In this document: positions 11,840 through 21,948 of the stretch, one piece after another
Layout of the letters: every line of letters starts with the position of its first letter
Position numbering within the stretch: the stretch's first letter is position 1
Source: Septoria linicola
Taxonomy: Eukaryota > Ascomycota > Dothideomycetes > Mycosphaerellales > Mycosphaerellaceae
Reading direction: 5' to 3'
NCBI GenBank assembly: GCA_024114885.1
Contig: CP099429.1
Span: forward strand, 124,001 to 188,000
DNA length: 64,000 nt
Position numbers and translations under genes: made by a program
Notes under the pieces: model-generated
Databases searched by the model: none
Told to the model about the DNA's origin: nothing
Seen by the model: only the letters and a program-made list of their open reading frames with translations

Positions 11840-12010
11840 CTGGAAAATATGCACTCCACATTCAAGAAGAACTCTGTGGCTCAATTCGATGCTGACTCAG
11901 CCGAGGACTCTTGCTCCACGACTTTTCACTTCCACTTTCCGCTGCAGTCAACATCATGACCAACATTACCGCAAGTCCAGTGTCAGTCGCGTCTCGTCAC
12001 GGTAGCATGA

Positions 12011-13498
12011 ATGTTCATCGTTGTTTGCGACAACGAGTCTGATCAGATAGCAAGTAGCTCGCAGATGACGTCTTCTGCTGTCGGCTTGCGACCTGTGCAG
12101 ACCGCTACATATCCTGAGTCTATCTGGTCAAAGATTCCCGAAGATGACTTCCGGCACAATCTGGTGAGGCTCGAAAAGCGCACCAATGCTGTACCCATCG
12201 ATGTGCTCACCGCAGTGCTTGGAAGCGGAGAAACTTCAGGCGGCGAGCATCTTCCGATCAGCGTTGAGAAGCAGGTAGCAGATGACTTCGCATACATTGC
12301 TGCCGTCTCGGAAGGTGCGCAGAGTGTTGCTGCAGTATGCATTGAGCAGCACATCGATTCAGACAAAGATGACGCGACGCTGCTTCTAAAAGTTGCCGGC
12401 ATGGATGTCGTTGAGGAAAGTGTCAAATTCATGCTGCTGGAAATCGCTGAAGCTCTGCAGAAAGTCGCTCAACTCAGACAACCTCTGACCACCGAGAAGC
12501 ACAAGGCCTGCACCGAGATTCTGTTCCAGTCTATCATCGAGCAGCATAAGCAGAAGCTTCTCGGTCGTTTGAGGTCCAAGAAATGGACTAAGCCAACATA
12601 CTTAGGCCGAACACACAAAAAGTGTCTATGGCAGGACTTTGACAATCTCGTACATCGAGTTCAGCACATATATTCGAAGCGATCGGAGCGAAAGATCAGA
12701 GAAGCCACTGCAGGGTATCTCAAGGCTCTTGAAGAGGCGTATACCATCTTCGAACTCAGCACGATCGACACGGGCCTTGCGCTTCAGTCTCTGGTTAAAG
12801 ACACATACGCATTCTGCAAGCAAATTGAGATCAAGGAATATGCAGCCAAGCTCGAGAATGCGAGCGTCACGCCACAGATCGGCGCAGCATTGAAGACCCT
12901 CCGCCAGCTTGAAAAGATCGGAGCGTACTGGAGAATTGCCGTCGACCTCGTTGCTGCCGCTGTTAAGTACCCATCTTCGTTTGCGAACATTCGCGTCGAC
13001 TACGTCCAGCCCTATTCCAGTGTACCGACGGAGATCACACACGAAAGCTGGGCAGGCAAGTGCCATGTGCACGCAGAAGTTCAACTTGTCGTGGAATATG
13101 CTTTGCAGGCGCATAATGATGCCGCAAACAGCTCCGGCTCTAGACTAATCAAGCCACGCACGGTCGGTACGAGCAAGTATCTTTGTTACTTGTGTTATCT
13201 GTTCCTTCGATATCATGGCGGCTTTCAAGGCTTGAGTACACATGGAAGGCTCTACGATCAGTGGACCGTGCCAGATCTGGTTGAGTACACTACAGAAACA
13301 CGAGAGAAGCTCGCAAACGTGCTCGGGCAAATGAATGTTCACATGGAGAAGCAGATCAGTCGGATTCAGGGAACGGTGTGGCGGGCTGAGCCCATGACTA
13401 GTCGGCAAAATCTGTTGTGCCATGCTGACGAGGGCGGCAGCAAGGCCATGGACGCCATCGAACAGGAGCTCCGAAGGTCCGGAATCACATCGAGCTGA
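12011..13498 (+). CDS. OTT_1508-like nucleic-acid/nucleotide deaminase
   Basis: A 495-residue single-exon protein. The C-terminal part carries a deaminase-type zinc site: His354-Ala-Glu356 within CHVHAEVQLVVEYAL, and Cys392-Tyr-Leu-Cys395 within SKYLCYLCYLFLRYHGGF. In the cytidine-deaminase superfamily the His and two Cys bind zinc and the Glu shuttles protons. The spacing and the YLCYLC form match the fungal OTT_1508-like deaminase family. The 330 residues before it are helical with Lys-rich patches (LGRLRSKKWTKPTYLGRTHKK) and have no domain I can name. An alternative start, MTSSAV at 12065, would remove 18 residues. The substrate (nucleotide or nucleic acid) is unknown. Confidence 0.85.
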   Translation: MFIVVCDNESDQIASSSQMTSSAVGLRPVQTATYPESIWSKIPEDDFRHNLVRLEKRTNAVPIDVLTAVLGSGETSGGEHLPISVEKQVADDFAYIAAVSEGAQSVAAVCIEQHIDSDKDDATLLLKVAGMDVVEESVKFMLLEIAEALQKVAQLRQPLTTEKHKACTEILFQSIIEQHKQKLLGRLRSKKWTKPTYLGRTHKKCLWQDFDNLVHRVQHIYSKRSERKIREATAGYLKALEEAYTIFELSTIDTGLALQSLVKDTYAFCKQIEIKEYAAKLENASVTPQIGAALKTLRQLEKIGAYWRIAVDLVAAAVKYPSSFANIRVDYVQPYSSVPTEITHESWAGKCHVHAEVQLVVEYALQAHNDAANSSGSRLIKPRTVGTSKYLCYLCYLFLRYHGGFQGLSTHGRLYDQWTVPDLVEYTTETREKLANVLGQMNVHMEKQISRIQGTVWRAEPMTSRQNLLCHADEGGSKAMDAIEQELRRSGITSS

Positions 13499-13981
13499 TC
13501 GCTGAGTATTGCTCGGATAAACTTACAGCAAGTTTCATTGGAGCAACTGCGCTGGGCAATGCTTCTTGCGACTTGAAATAATCTCGTATGCAAGGATCTT
13601 GCCATTTATCCATCCATTGGCACTTGCATCAAATCCGGGATGTCTTTCATGACATGCACTAATGCACTTCTGCAGACACGTCAGAATCGCTCATGACTCG
13701 CCCTTCCCAAAGCTAGACGCCACAGACGCGCGCTTGCGTGACCTAGTGCTCACATCTAGGATAATCGACTCCGCACTCAGCGCAGTACCTGCCAATTATG
13801 GCAAGTGCAAATCGACTTTTTGGCAATCCTGACATCACGGACAATCAAACGAAATGTGAACTGCCTTCGCACGTGTGCCTTCTGCCATCGAATGTTTTGA
13901 GATTGCAAATTACCTCCCATGGCATAGACATGGACACAAAGGCGGACGTCACCGGAGATAGAAGTGATCAGGAACTGCCCA
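13499..13981. other. Intergenic region
   Basis: Contains the 3' flank of the deaminase gene and the presumed promoter of the downstream regulator. An open frame from 13798 runs in the regulator's frame but ends at TAA 14056 and has no domain; it may be 5' UTR or intronic. Confidence 0.4.
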
Positions 13982-15306
13982 ATGATAAGGACTGGAGGTC
14001 GAGACGATCATTATACTCTAATAGTTCTATGTCCGCGACAAACCTGACATTGCTTTAAGCATTACTTCAAGACAATTCTGGATTTGAGTTCTGCAACATC
14101 TCTCATCCTTCACAGGCAAAGTCTGGTCAGTATCGAAGACAGGTTCGCAGCCATATCACCAAAGAGCAGCACCGCAAGGCAAAAGCTTTTGCCGCGTCCA
14201 AAAAGAATAAGACTTCGCCTAGACCATCCCCGAGGACTCACAAGCCTACACCTGGACAAGCACGAACAGCCAAATCTAATGTCAGCGTCGACCTGGAACA
14301 CGCGCTGAAGCTATCGACACCAACGACAGACGCAGCCGCCCGAACATTGCCCGTGCCAGCAAGTGTGCATGTGGAACGTTCCGCTCTTTACAGCAACAAG
14401 TCGTGCTCACCGCTGCCTCAGCTTAGGGAAGTGGACAGGCACAGAATCTTAGCATCGCAGTCACTATGTTGCCGAGACGAGGTCGCCTCGCCCATTTTGT
14501 CTCGCAAGAGCCACAAGAAAAAGAGCAAGGTCAACAATAACTCATTCACGCAAGATCGAAGCGGCAGACAAGCCACACCGAAGAAAGATGATGCCACACA
14601 TATCGTTAAAGGACAAAAGGTTGCATCTCCCGAAGGAATCGGCGTCGAGCACTTCGACCCCTTCGATTGCTCTTCTGTGCCATACGAGCCTTGGTACGAT
14701 GAGCTCCTACACCATATGATGACAGTCTTTGCGCCACGAGCGTGGCCATCACTCCACATCACACCCCGCGAGGGCATGAAGTGGGAGACGTTCATGACTC
14801 GACATGCCATGGAAGAGCCTGCATTGTTTTATGTGCGATTACTGTTCGCCTCTGGAGACATGGTGCGACTGGGGACCATCACTCCCGGACAGTCATTCCC
14901 GCTACAGATCAAAGCGATCAAGTCTATCAATGAAGCCATCTGTGACCCAAAGCGATGCACCTCAGACGGGCTAATCCTTGCCGTGGGTCGCATCGCTCTT
15001 CATGAGTGTATTTACGGCAATCGTGACGAGGCCGATTTGATTCATCGCCCAGCTCAGCGGCGCATGATTGATATGAGGGGCGGAATGTCGACTTTAGAAT
15101 TTCCAGAGCTAGTGAAGAGACTAATGCGATGGTCTGATCGGGTTATGTCGATGCAAGGTGGAACGCAAAGACTGCTCCCGGATGACGAAGAGCGCGAAAG
15201 CAGATCATACGGCATTTACGAAAGTCTTGATGCCTTCGAGGCCTGGGCACCTGAGCCTGGCCAAGCTCTGCGTAAGGGCATTGCAGTTGCTGACCTCGTG
15301 GACTGA
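13982..15306 (+). CDS. Fungal-specific transcription regulator without zinc cluster
   Basis: Coding evidence is strong from 14062: the frame reads GFEFCNISHPSQ, then RRQVRSHITKEQHRKAKA, the N-terminal signature of fungal regulators that keep the C-terminal domain but have no Zn2Cys6 cluster. A Lys/Pro-rich linker follows, then DPFDCSSVPYEPWYDELLHH and helical segments resembling the fungal transcription factor 2 domain. My model begins at ATG 13982 with a 16-base exon, a 62-base intron (13998-14059, CTGAC branch) and exon 2 at 14060-15306, giving 420 residues; an acceptor at 14071 also fits the phase. The target and regulated process are unknown. The gene is confident, the first exon is not. 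Confidence 0.7.
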
Positions 15307-15875
15307 GCACAATGTCATCGATTCAAGACGGCTTCGCCACGAGCAATATGGATACAAGTCACCAAGCTGCGTCTTTCTCGTCAACACGAAATGCGAACAT
15401 ACTATAGCGGTCAAGAGCAAGTTGAGCATCAGTTCATGTCGTGACGGTTCCTTGAGTCAAGTACACCCCCTTCTAGTTGGTTTTGCGATCCGTTCCACGA
15501 TCAGCACCACGACAGCACTGCCGCATAGTAAAACGGGTACTATATGCATTCGCTGATGCGACTTGGTCTGCAGCACGAAGAGACTGCTCGAGATGGACGT
15601 GCTGCATAAGCTTACGTGGTTGTACAAGACTCCAAGCAGTGCAAAGCTCAGTCTCACGAAACGAGCCACCAAGCCATAGCGCTCCTGGTCTTGGCTTGAA
15701 TCACTCCACGGAACACAGATAAGTGATTCGATAGGGATTTTCATCACTGGCTTCAGTGGCAACTTTATCTAGGGCGTGGGTTCCCAATGATCTCTTTGTT
15801 TCCTATCGAACTGATACCGTCTCCAAGACTGAATCCTCTGTCTCTCTATCATTATGACTTCTTCTAGCCTCTAAG
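15307..15875. other. Intergenic region
   Basis: A minus-strand frame (15457-15762) has two hydrophobic stretches but no domain and no homologous pattern I recognise. A signal-peptide exon for the next ORF was sought here and not found. Confidence 0.35.
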
Positions 15876-16381
15876 ACGTTTCGAGTATCTCCACAAAGAC
15901 TATTACATATGAACCAACATCATCTCCGACAGCGATAGATTGTGCCAACTATGTCAGCAGCCCGATACTACCGACATCCTCAAACGACACCCGCCCTCAA
16001 TGTGCAAGTCACACTACCAATCGCACCCTAATGGCGACAGGCTGTGGCGATGCTCCAGTCCAAGATTTCTACGGATGCTACTTCCATTGCCCGGTCAACA
16101 CAAGTAGCACGGCGGATGTGGACGACTTCATCGAATGTATCACGCAGGGCATAGATGAGAGCGGAGAGAATGTAGGAGAGCGCGGCTGGTACACTTTTTG
16201 CCCAGAACGTGGCATACAACAATACTGCTCCAGTGGCCTCCAGCTCTCGGGAGGCTCGGGAGCCGAAGTGCGCGTTCTTGACGATGTTTCTTGCTGCTCT
16301 TCTGCTGTGCAGTATGTGGAGTCTTGGGTAGCCGTTCCAGAAGGACAGGACTGCACAGGCCATTTCCTTGAGCAAAGTTAG
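15876..16381 (+). CDS. Cysteine-rich ORF, probably secreted; 5' exon not found
   Basis: After a possible acceptor (CTCTAAG ending at 15875) a frame of about 168 codons runs to TAG at 16379-16381. It contains about a dozen Cys residues, two of them adjacent (DDVSCCSSAV), and several N-glycosylation sequons (NDT, NRT, NTS), which suggests an extracellular protein. An ATG at 16031 lies inside the cysteine-rich part and would give 116 residues with no signal peptide, so a separate signal-peptide exon is expected. None upstream has the right phase, and an in-frame TAA lies just before at 15872. The gene may therefore be degraded. An overlapping minus-strand frame of 192 codons is taken as its shadow. 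No family recognised. Confidence 0.4.
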
Positions 16382-17332
16382 CCATACGCCGGGTTTCGAA
16401 GGGAACTCAGTCGTACTATCACCTTGTTCTACCCTACTGCTTGGAATGCTGAAATGGGCTGTGTAGGCTAGCGCCGACGAAGTAACTGCTGAGCAGATAC
16501 TAACTGTCGTCCTTGAGCGTTGTGCACGAAGGTTGCTCCAAGGACTGCCGTATGGCTTGGGCTTCACCCTTGTGTTGAATTCAGCGATTGGAGGATGCCG
16601 AAGCAAAAATCAAGGAACCAGCACAAAGCTGATTATTGACGACTTCTGTAGTACTTGTACATCGGCAGTGATTGGTTTATGCAGGGCCAACGTGGAACTC
16701 AGAATCCTTTGTGTCATATGCACTGTGGCCAAAAATGGCTTGGCCGGACGCCTCAATCAGCTCTTATGTATCAGCACAGCCGAAGCTCTATCCCACTACA
16801 CCTTGATAAGCACGACACTCGCAGTCCATCTGGAAACAATGGCTTCATCTCCAGACTGCGTATTCATTTTTGACATGACCCGACATCGGTCTTATCTCTT
16901 CTTCCGCTATTGTCAACACATCCAATAATCAAAAGTCTTTGGCACCCATATCTGCCGGCTTTCTTGTTCGGTCCAGAGCGCATCACACAGTACACGCACA
17001 AGGCCGATGCGACCGAGAAGAAAGCTGATGTAGAGTGGGACGCATCACTGAGTCCTGACACATACACGATCGCCGAGCAAAAGTTCATGCAAGCCTGTGA
17101 AGAGGTCAGGAACCAGCTACGAGTATTCCTCATCCAGGCAACATCATGCTCAAGCTGATCAAGAGTACTGTCCAGAATAAGATTCTCGTGTAGCCAACGA
17201 GCATCGCCAAATGATTACCAAGCAAGCCATCGATCTAGCCATAATTCGTAAGGCTCATGAATTACCTTCTCACGCCAATCCAACGGTCATTCTAGATTCT
17301 GTTCTGTATTCGAAACACTGCCACCAATCTTC
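16382..17332. other. Poorly coding region
   Basis: A plus-strand frame at 16910-17158 includes a protein-like stretch (DTYTIAEQKFMQACEEVRNQ) but lacks a recognisable domain or a join to neighbours. It may belong with the frameshifted remnant that follows. Nothing else is supported. Confidence 0.3.
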
Positions 17333-17807
17333 ATGATCCGCAATCCTGTCTTTGCTGTCCCATCAAACTACAAAGGCTTCAGCCAGACATTGACGATCCG
17401 TCCAGGTGACGAAGACTGGGACCTCATCACAGGCATGCAGATCCAAAGATATCTCTTCGACTTCTTCCGCAAGAGAGATGGCCGTGCGCCACTAGTCATT
17501 GACGGCGATGATGTCGTCTGGAGGACTGCTGAAGTAGGGAGCAAAGTATGCGAAGCATTTGGAGATCGATCGTGCGGATCTTCACGAGGAATGGGAAGCT
17601 GTTCCTGAAGGGCAGCGATCAAGCGATGCGTTACTTGGACACTTTTTGCAAGACATCAACGACTCGACTGGAATCGTGAGATCGACAGACGCTCCACGTG
17701 ACGCAGGCCTCGACTCTTTATACTTGGCGTGGGTAGCCAGCTTTGGCGAGCAAGTGGCGACGCTGTTGCGGGTCAAAGTGGAGGAGAATATGCCGCACTC
17801 ACTATGA
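17333..17807 (+). pseudogene. Frameshifted remnant of an unknown gene
   Basis: Two protein-like frames abut with a one-base phase change near 17535-17560. The first starts MIRNPVFAVPSNYKGFSQTL and reads DDVVWRTAEVGSK; the second reads EIDRADLHEEWEAVPEGQ and ends KVEENMPHSL. No intron with usable signals fits between them, so a single-base indel, or a sequencing error, is the simplest explanation. No family recognised. Confidence 0.4.
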
Positions 17808-17987
17808 GTACATGAAACAGTTTGCATTGTAGATTCTCATCATCTCCAATCTGAGTTTTGAAGACCAGCTGCCATGAGCTTGATTGTGGCTCAGAATGCG
17901 CGAAAGCTTGTGGTGATAGCTGCCCGAGAGCGCTGATAACTGTAGCTGTTTGGTCGTTGCTGATGTTACATGATACTCTTCCGCGAC

Positions 17988-18335
17988 TTAGTTGCAAGTC
18001 AGGCAGCCTATATTCAGCTGTTAGCAAACGCAGTCTGTTATGATGCGTGAGCTATAACTTACAGCCGCCTGCTCCAGTACCAGTACCACTACAGCATTTG
18101 GCGGGACTTGCTCCTATACATCCGTCCGTACGGCTACCGCATACTTTGCTTCCTGCTACTACGCACTCCAAACAAGTGGTTAGCTCGGCTGAACCGAAGT
18201 GATGTCTGGTGGCTTGAAATAGCTGACAAGTCATCGTACCTGACGCCTTTCGAGGGAGAAAACTGGGGCATCTATGACGGCTCCAAGAGCAGTAGTACCC
18301 AGAAGAAGAATCGATGAGATGATAGTAAGACGCAT
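17988..18335 (-). CDS. Tiny secreted cysteine-rich protein (effector-like)
   Basis: Three exons, 18240-18335, 18063-18165 and 17988-18007, encode about 72 residues. Exon 1 is a classical signal peptide (MRLTIISSILLLGTTALGA) followed by a pro-segment ending SLERRQ, a Kex2-type dibasic site. The mature part has eight Cys spaced C-X7-C-X6-C-X7-CC-X9-CC-X2-C. Intron 2 is textbook (GTAAGT, GCTAAC, ATAG, 55 bases). Intron 1 has a consensus GTACGA donor and a GCTAAC branch; its acceptor is GAG at 18166, and an alternative GAG acceptor upstream keeps phase and adds two more Cys. Without intron 2 the last Cys cluster is lost. The number and spacing of Cys suggest a disulfide-rich apoplastic peptide. 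Function unknown. Confidence 0.65.
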
Positions 18336-18777
18336 TATGAGAGAAGTGACCTGGATGGGTGACTGGAATGGCGATTCGAGAAAGTCGTGAGCTGTGATCG
18401 TGTCTATTCTAGTCAAAGCAGACCGTACCATGCACTTATACATCTGGGTTGTTCGTCATGGTGAGGTGACAACAGCAAGCATGGCCTGAGGTGAGCATAG
18501 TCGGAGACGCCATATTAGGGTTCAAGTATGCCAGAACCATGGACCTAGCTGTACGAGGAGGAAGCAGAAGCAGTTTAAATGAGATGCGGGATAGTCGCCA
18601 ATCCGGTGCATCATCATGTTGGTGCCAAGTATGTGTTTCCAGGTCTTGAAGTCGTGCCGGATCTGATCCGTCTTAGCGGCTGAGTTAGCCTCTTAGTAAT
18701 ACAGTAGAGGCCCCGAGGATGGCAGTGCTCGAGGATATGCCATCTGCCAAACCGTGCTGATGCCCATGTGTATGGAC
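18336..18777. other. Intergenic region
   Basis: Promoter side of the small secreted gene and 3' flank of the methyltransferase gene. No open frame of interest. Confidence 0.5.
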
Positions 18778-19977
18778 TCAGGCACCAGACATCTTGGTCA
18801 GGACCGAAAAGAACAAAGGCCCCCATCGTCCACCGCCAGGATGATCCGGCAGGACGATCCAGCCATACTTCGTTCTCTCGGCCCAGCTCTTCTCGAGCTC
18901 AGTTTCAAGTGCAGCGTCGCCTTGGCCAGCACCGAAGCCAACCTTCACAGTCCACTTGATGCCCTTCTTGCGCTCCTTCTCGACTTGCGATAATATCTTC
19001 TCGATGACATTGTCGTTCTCAGTCGGTTCGATTGAACAAGTCGCGTACACGATCGTAGCGCCAACCTTCGCCACCCGCAAGCCAGTCATGAGTAGCTTGA
19101 GCTGTGTCTCAGCGAGGCGCTTGGACGAGCCCGGGCGCCAGTTAACCATTTCAGGTGCATCGCGGCCACCCAGTCTTGCATTAACATGAGCATGAACGAT
19201 ATGTCGTTCGGAAGAGCAAGGTGCATCGACCAGGACTCTGTCGTAGCCGACTGTTCCATCTGGAGTTCTCACGACTAGCTCGTAATGAGCCTTGGGATTG
19301 GTGCCATCGACCCGAAGCGCGGACACATGTTGAGCATCGAAAAGTGCTTTGGGTAGGTAAGACCGCAGGTTCTCTGCAAGTCTGCGCTGTCGCGCAGTGT
19401 CAGCCTCGTTGGAGTGTAGCGTACCAAGTCGAAGCGGCCTCTGCTGCGAGGCTCTGGTTTTTCCCTCTGTATCATCTGCATGGTTATGTGCCCAGATGTT
19501 TTGTGCCAAGCTTATAGACTTGCCACCTGGTGCAGCGCACAGGTCCAGGACATTATCGCCATGCTGAACGTTGAGCAGATGAGCTACCAGGACAGATGCT
19601 GCATCCAAGTTCCAGTGGGAATGCAGTTGACCAGCCACTGGTACTGGCGCGGGAAAAGGCTCATCCGATGGAGTAGTAGGAGAGCTGTCTGCAGCCTTGG
19701 TACTTCGTACAACAACATACGGAGCCTGGCCTTGAAGATGATCTTGACCATTGATCTTGAGAAGGTCTATAGGCACTTGTTGCGTGTCGGCATGGCTGAT
19801 CTGCTGGCTCGAAGCGTCCAATGGCACATATCGGTTCAACAGACAAGCATATCGTGTCGGTCGCTCAAGAGCTGGTCTCAAAGACTCCTTCCATCGCTCC
19901 TCGCCCCAGATTGCCGCGTAGTGTCGATCGAAAGCATCTGCAGAGCTCGTTGCTGCCTTTCGGTGTGTTTTGGTCAT
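18778..19977 (-). CDS. NSUN3/4-type RNA cytosine-C5 methyltransferase
   Basis: A 399-residue single-exon protein of the RsmB/NOP2/Sun family, which transfers a methyl group from S-adenosylmethionine to C5 of cytosine in RNA. Motifs appear in order: NVLDLCAAPGGKS (AdoMet binding), DRVLVDAPCSSERH (PCSS motif IV) and GATIVYATCSIEPTEND (motif VI with the second catalytic Cys). The lack of an N-terminal NOP2 extension or PUA domain and the length point to the NSUN3/NSUN4 branch, whose animal members act in mitochondria on tRNA or 12S rRNA. The N-terminus is weakly basic, so mitochondrial targeting is possible but unproven. It is divergently paired with GAR1, 440 bases away. Confidence 0.9.
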   Translation of the reverse strand: MTKTHRKAATSSADAFDRHYAAIWGEERWKESLRPALERPTRYACLLNRYVPLDASSQQISHADTQQVPIDLLKINGQDHLQGQAPYVVVRSTKAADSSPTTPSDEPFPAPVPVAGQLHSHWNLDAASVLVAHLLNVQHGDNVLDLCAAPGGKSISLAQNIWAHNHADDTEGKTRASQQRPLRLGTLHSNEADTARQRRLAENLRSYLPKALFDAQHVSALRVDGTNPKAHYELVVRTPDGTVGYDRVLVDAPCSSERHIVHAHVNARLGGRDAPEMVNWRPGSSKRLAETQLKLLMTGLRVAKVGATIVYATCSIEPTENDNVIEKILSQVEKERKKGIKWTVKVGFGAGQGDAALETELEKSWAERTKYGWIVLPDHPGGGRWGPLFFSVLTKMSGA

Positions 19978-20417
19978 GCTTCGGGTTTGTCAGAAGAGGA
20001 GAATGAGTGTTGTACTTCACCTGTGCTTGCGATAGCTCCAACTACAACTCGGTCAGGATCAGCCGACTATGTCTGTAGCACGATCTCGCTTGCGCGGAAC
20101 ATGTTTCGCTGATCAGGAAGGATGCGACGTGAAGACGGAAGGTGCAATGCAGTGCAGGTTTTCGAATGCCAAGATGCAGGCGCGATCGGCGAAACTCTTG
20201 TGCCGAGCTCCATCTCCATCGCAAAATTATCCAAAGCTTCACCTTGACCGTGACCTGCAAGCAAGCATAGCTATTGTCCAGCAGCATTCGCCACATCCAC
20301 CGGTCCATTGTCGACACTCTCGGCGCGACAGCTGTATCAGTATCTCGCGCGAAACCAAGCGCATGCTGCGGACGACGAGTGAGGAGTAAAGACATACCGC
20401 AAAAGACGCTCGAGAAA
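19978..20417. promoter_or_regulatory. Shared divergent promoter region, NSUN-type gene / GAR1
   Basis: The 440 bases between two divergent start codons must hold both promoters. Both genes modify RNA (m5C and pseudouridylation), so co-regulation is plausible. No specific binding site was identified. Confidence 0.5.
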
Positions 20418-21107
20418 ATGTCGTTCCGCGGTGGAGGACGAGGGGGATTTGACCGCGGCGGTCGCGGTGGTGGTCGCGGTGGCTTCGGAGGCGGTCGTGG
20501 AGGAAGAGGCGGTTTCCAGCAATCATATGGCCCTCCTGATCAAGTTTATGGTATGCGATGACTACATCTGCATCAAGAAGAGCACAACTAACAACATCCC
20601 ACAGAAATGGGCTCCTTCCTGCACGCAACTGAAGGCGAGATGGTCTGCGAATCCATCAACGTCAAGATCCCATACTTCAACGCCCCAATCTACCTCGAGA
20701 ACAAAACCCCCGTCGGAAAAGTTGACGAGATCCTTGGACCTTTGAACCAGGTCTTCTTCACGATCAAGCCTCAAGAAGGTATCCAGGCCACGAGTTTCAA
20801 GAGCGGAGACAAATTCTACATTGGAGGTGATAAGCTATTGCCATTGGAGAAGTTCCTGCCCAAGCCAAAGCCACCGCCAGGAGCACCAAAGGTGAAGAAG
20901 CCAAGAGGTGCGGGCGGCGCTGGACGTGGTGGACGTGGAGCACCTAGAGGCCGTGGTGGGTTTGGCGCTCCAAGAGGACGTGGTGGATTTGGTGACCGCG
21001 GAGGACGAGGCGGTGCACGAGGAGGCGGCCGTGGCTTCTCTGGATCGGGTGGTTTCAGCAGAGGAGGCGGCAGAGGTGCGCCACGTGGAAGAGGTCGGGG
21101 CTACTAG
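20418..21107 (+). CDS. GAR1: H/ACA ribonucleoprotein subunit Gar1
   Basis: Two exons (20418-20550 and 20605-21107) with a 54-base intron (GTATGC, ACTAAC, CACAG) encode 211 residues. The architecture is diagnostic: an N-terminal Gly/Arg-rich domain (RGGFDRGGRGGGRGG), the central Gar1 core (residues about 45-135: FLHATEGEMVCES, KIPYFNAPIYLENKTPVGKV, KSGDKFYIGGDKLLPLEKFL) and a second long RGG domain to the end. Gar1 binds the pseudouridine synthase Cbf5 in nucleolar H/ACA snoRNPs and is needed for rRNA pseudouridylation. The splice junction falls exactly in the conserved VYEMGSFLHA segment, which supports the model. Confidence 0.97.
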
Positions 21108-21948
21108 AGTGGAAGATATTGATTCACGAAACATTGGCAAGGCGTTTGGTGTGAGTCTGGAGAGGAGTTATGGCGCACATGCCGAGATGGTTTATTCTGT
21201 GCTGCGAGGACTGGCAGCTACGTCCTTGTGCGCAACTATAACAGCTGACTGAGCCTGGAAATGGTTCGCAGCATGTCACTATCTAGCTACAAACCTTGTA
21301 CAATCCTGAACGCTCGGCCCGTGTGCGTAGAGAACTGACAAACTATGTTGATAATTAATAGGCAGCGGGTGGTATTATGTGCTCAACATAACAATGCCCA
21401 AGACACAAGCAGGACTCCCAGCCTTTCTGTAGCGGCACGCTATGTCTCGACTCTCGTTTTGCTCTTGCTATTGCAAGAGTCTAGACTCTCCTGTGACCAG
21501 TTCGCCAGTACCTTCTTCCAGCGCTACAAACCATACTCTTCGCAGCCTGGCGGATATCTTTGTCCGAAAAGAGACTCCAACCGATGGCGCACAAGAGAGT
21601 CCACTCCTTCATCTCGACTTTTTCAAAAGTCATTGGCATGAGCAAGCAAGTAAGCTCGGCGGCGTCTCAGTATCGCTCAAACTTTCTTCAATCCATCTCA
21701 ATGTCCCAAGTTGTATGCTCAACACCAAGGCCATATGGCAATTCAAGTTCCATATAGAATCGTCATTTGGCAGCCCATCACTGTAACTGAATCCCAAACG
21801 ATTGCGCTGGAACAGGCCCTTCAGCCTCGCCATTCGGTCTTTCTTGTCGGTCTTTCTTGTCGGATGCAGCCAAATGTGCATGAAAACTTCAAGCAAAGCC
21901 GTGTGCGCCACGCATATTGGCAACATTTACAATCTGCCGCTGTCCGTG
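21108..21948. other. Intergenic region between convergent genes
   Basis: 3' flanks of GAR1 and of the minus-strand SnoaL-like gene. Frames such as 21442-21786 lack protein features. Confidence 0.5.

Noticed and set aside
13798..14058. N-terminal extension of the regulator gene
   Set aside because: The frame ends at TAA 14056 and no intron joining it to the conserved exon keeps phase.
16028..16606. 192-codon minus-strand frame with hydrophobic stretches
   Set aside because: It overlaps the plus-strand Cys-rich frame, whose Cys pattern and sequons look more like a real protein; the minus reading shows no domain.
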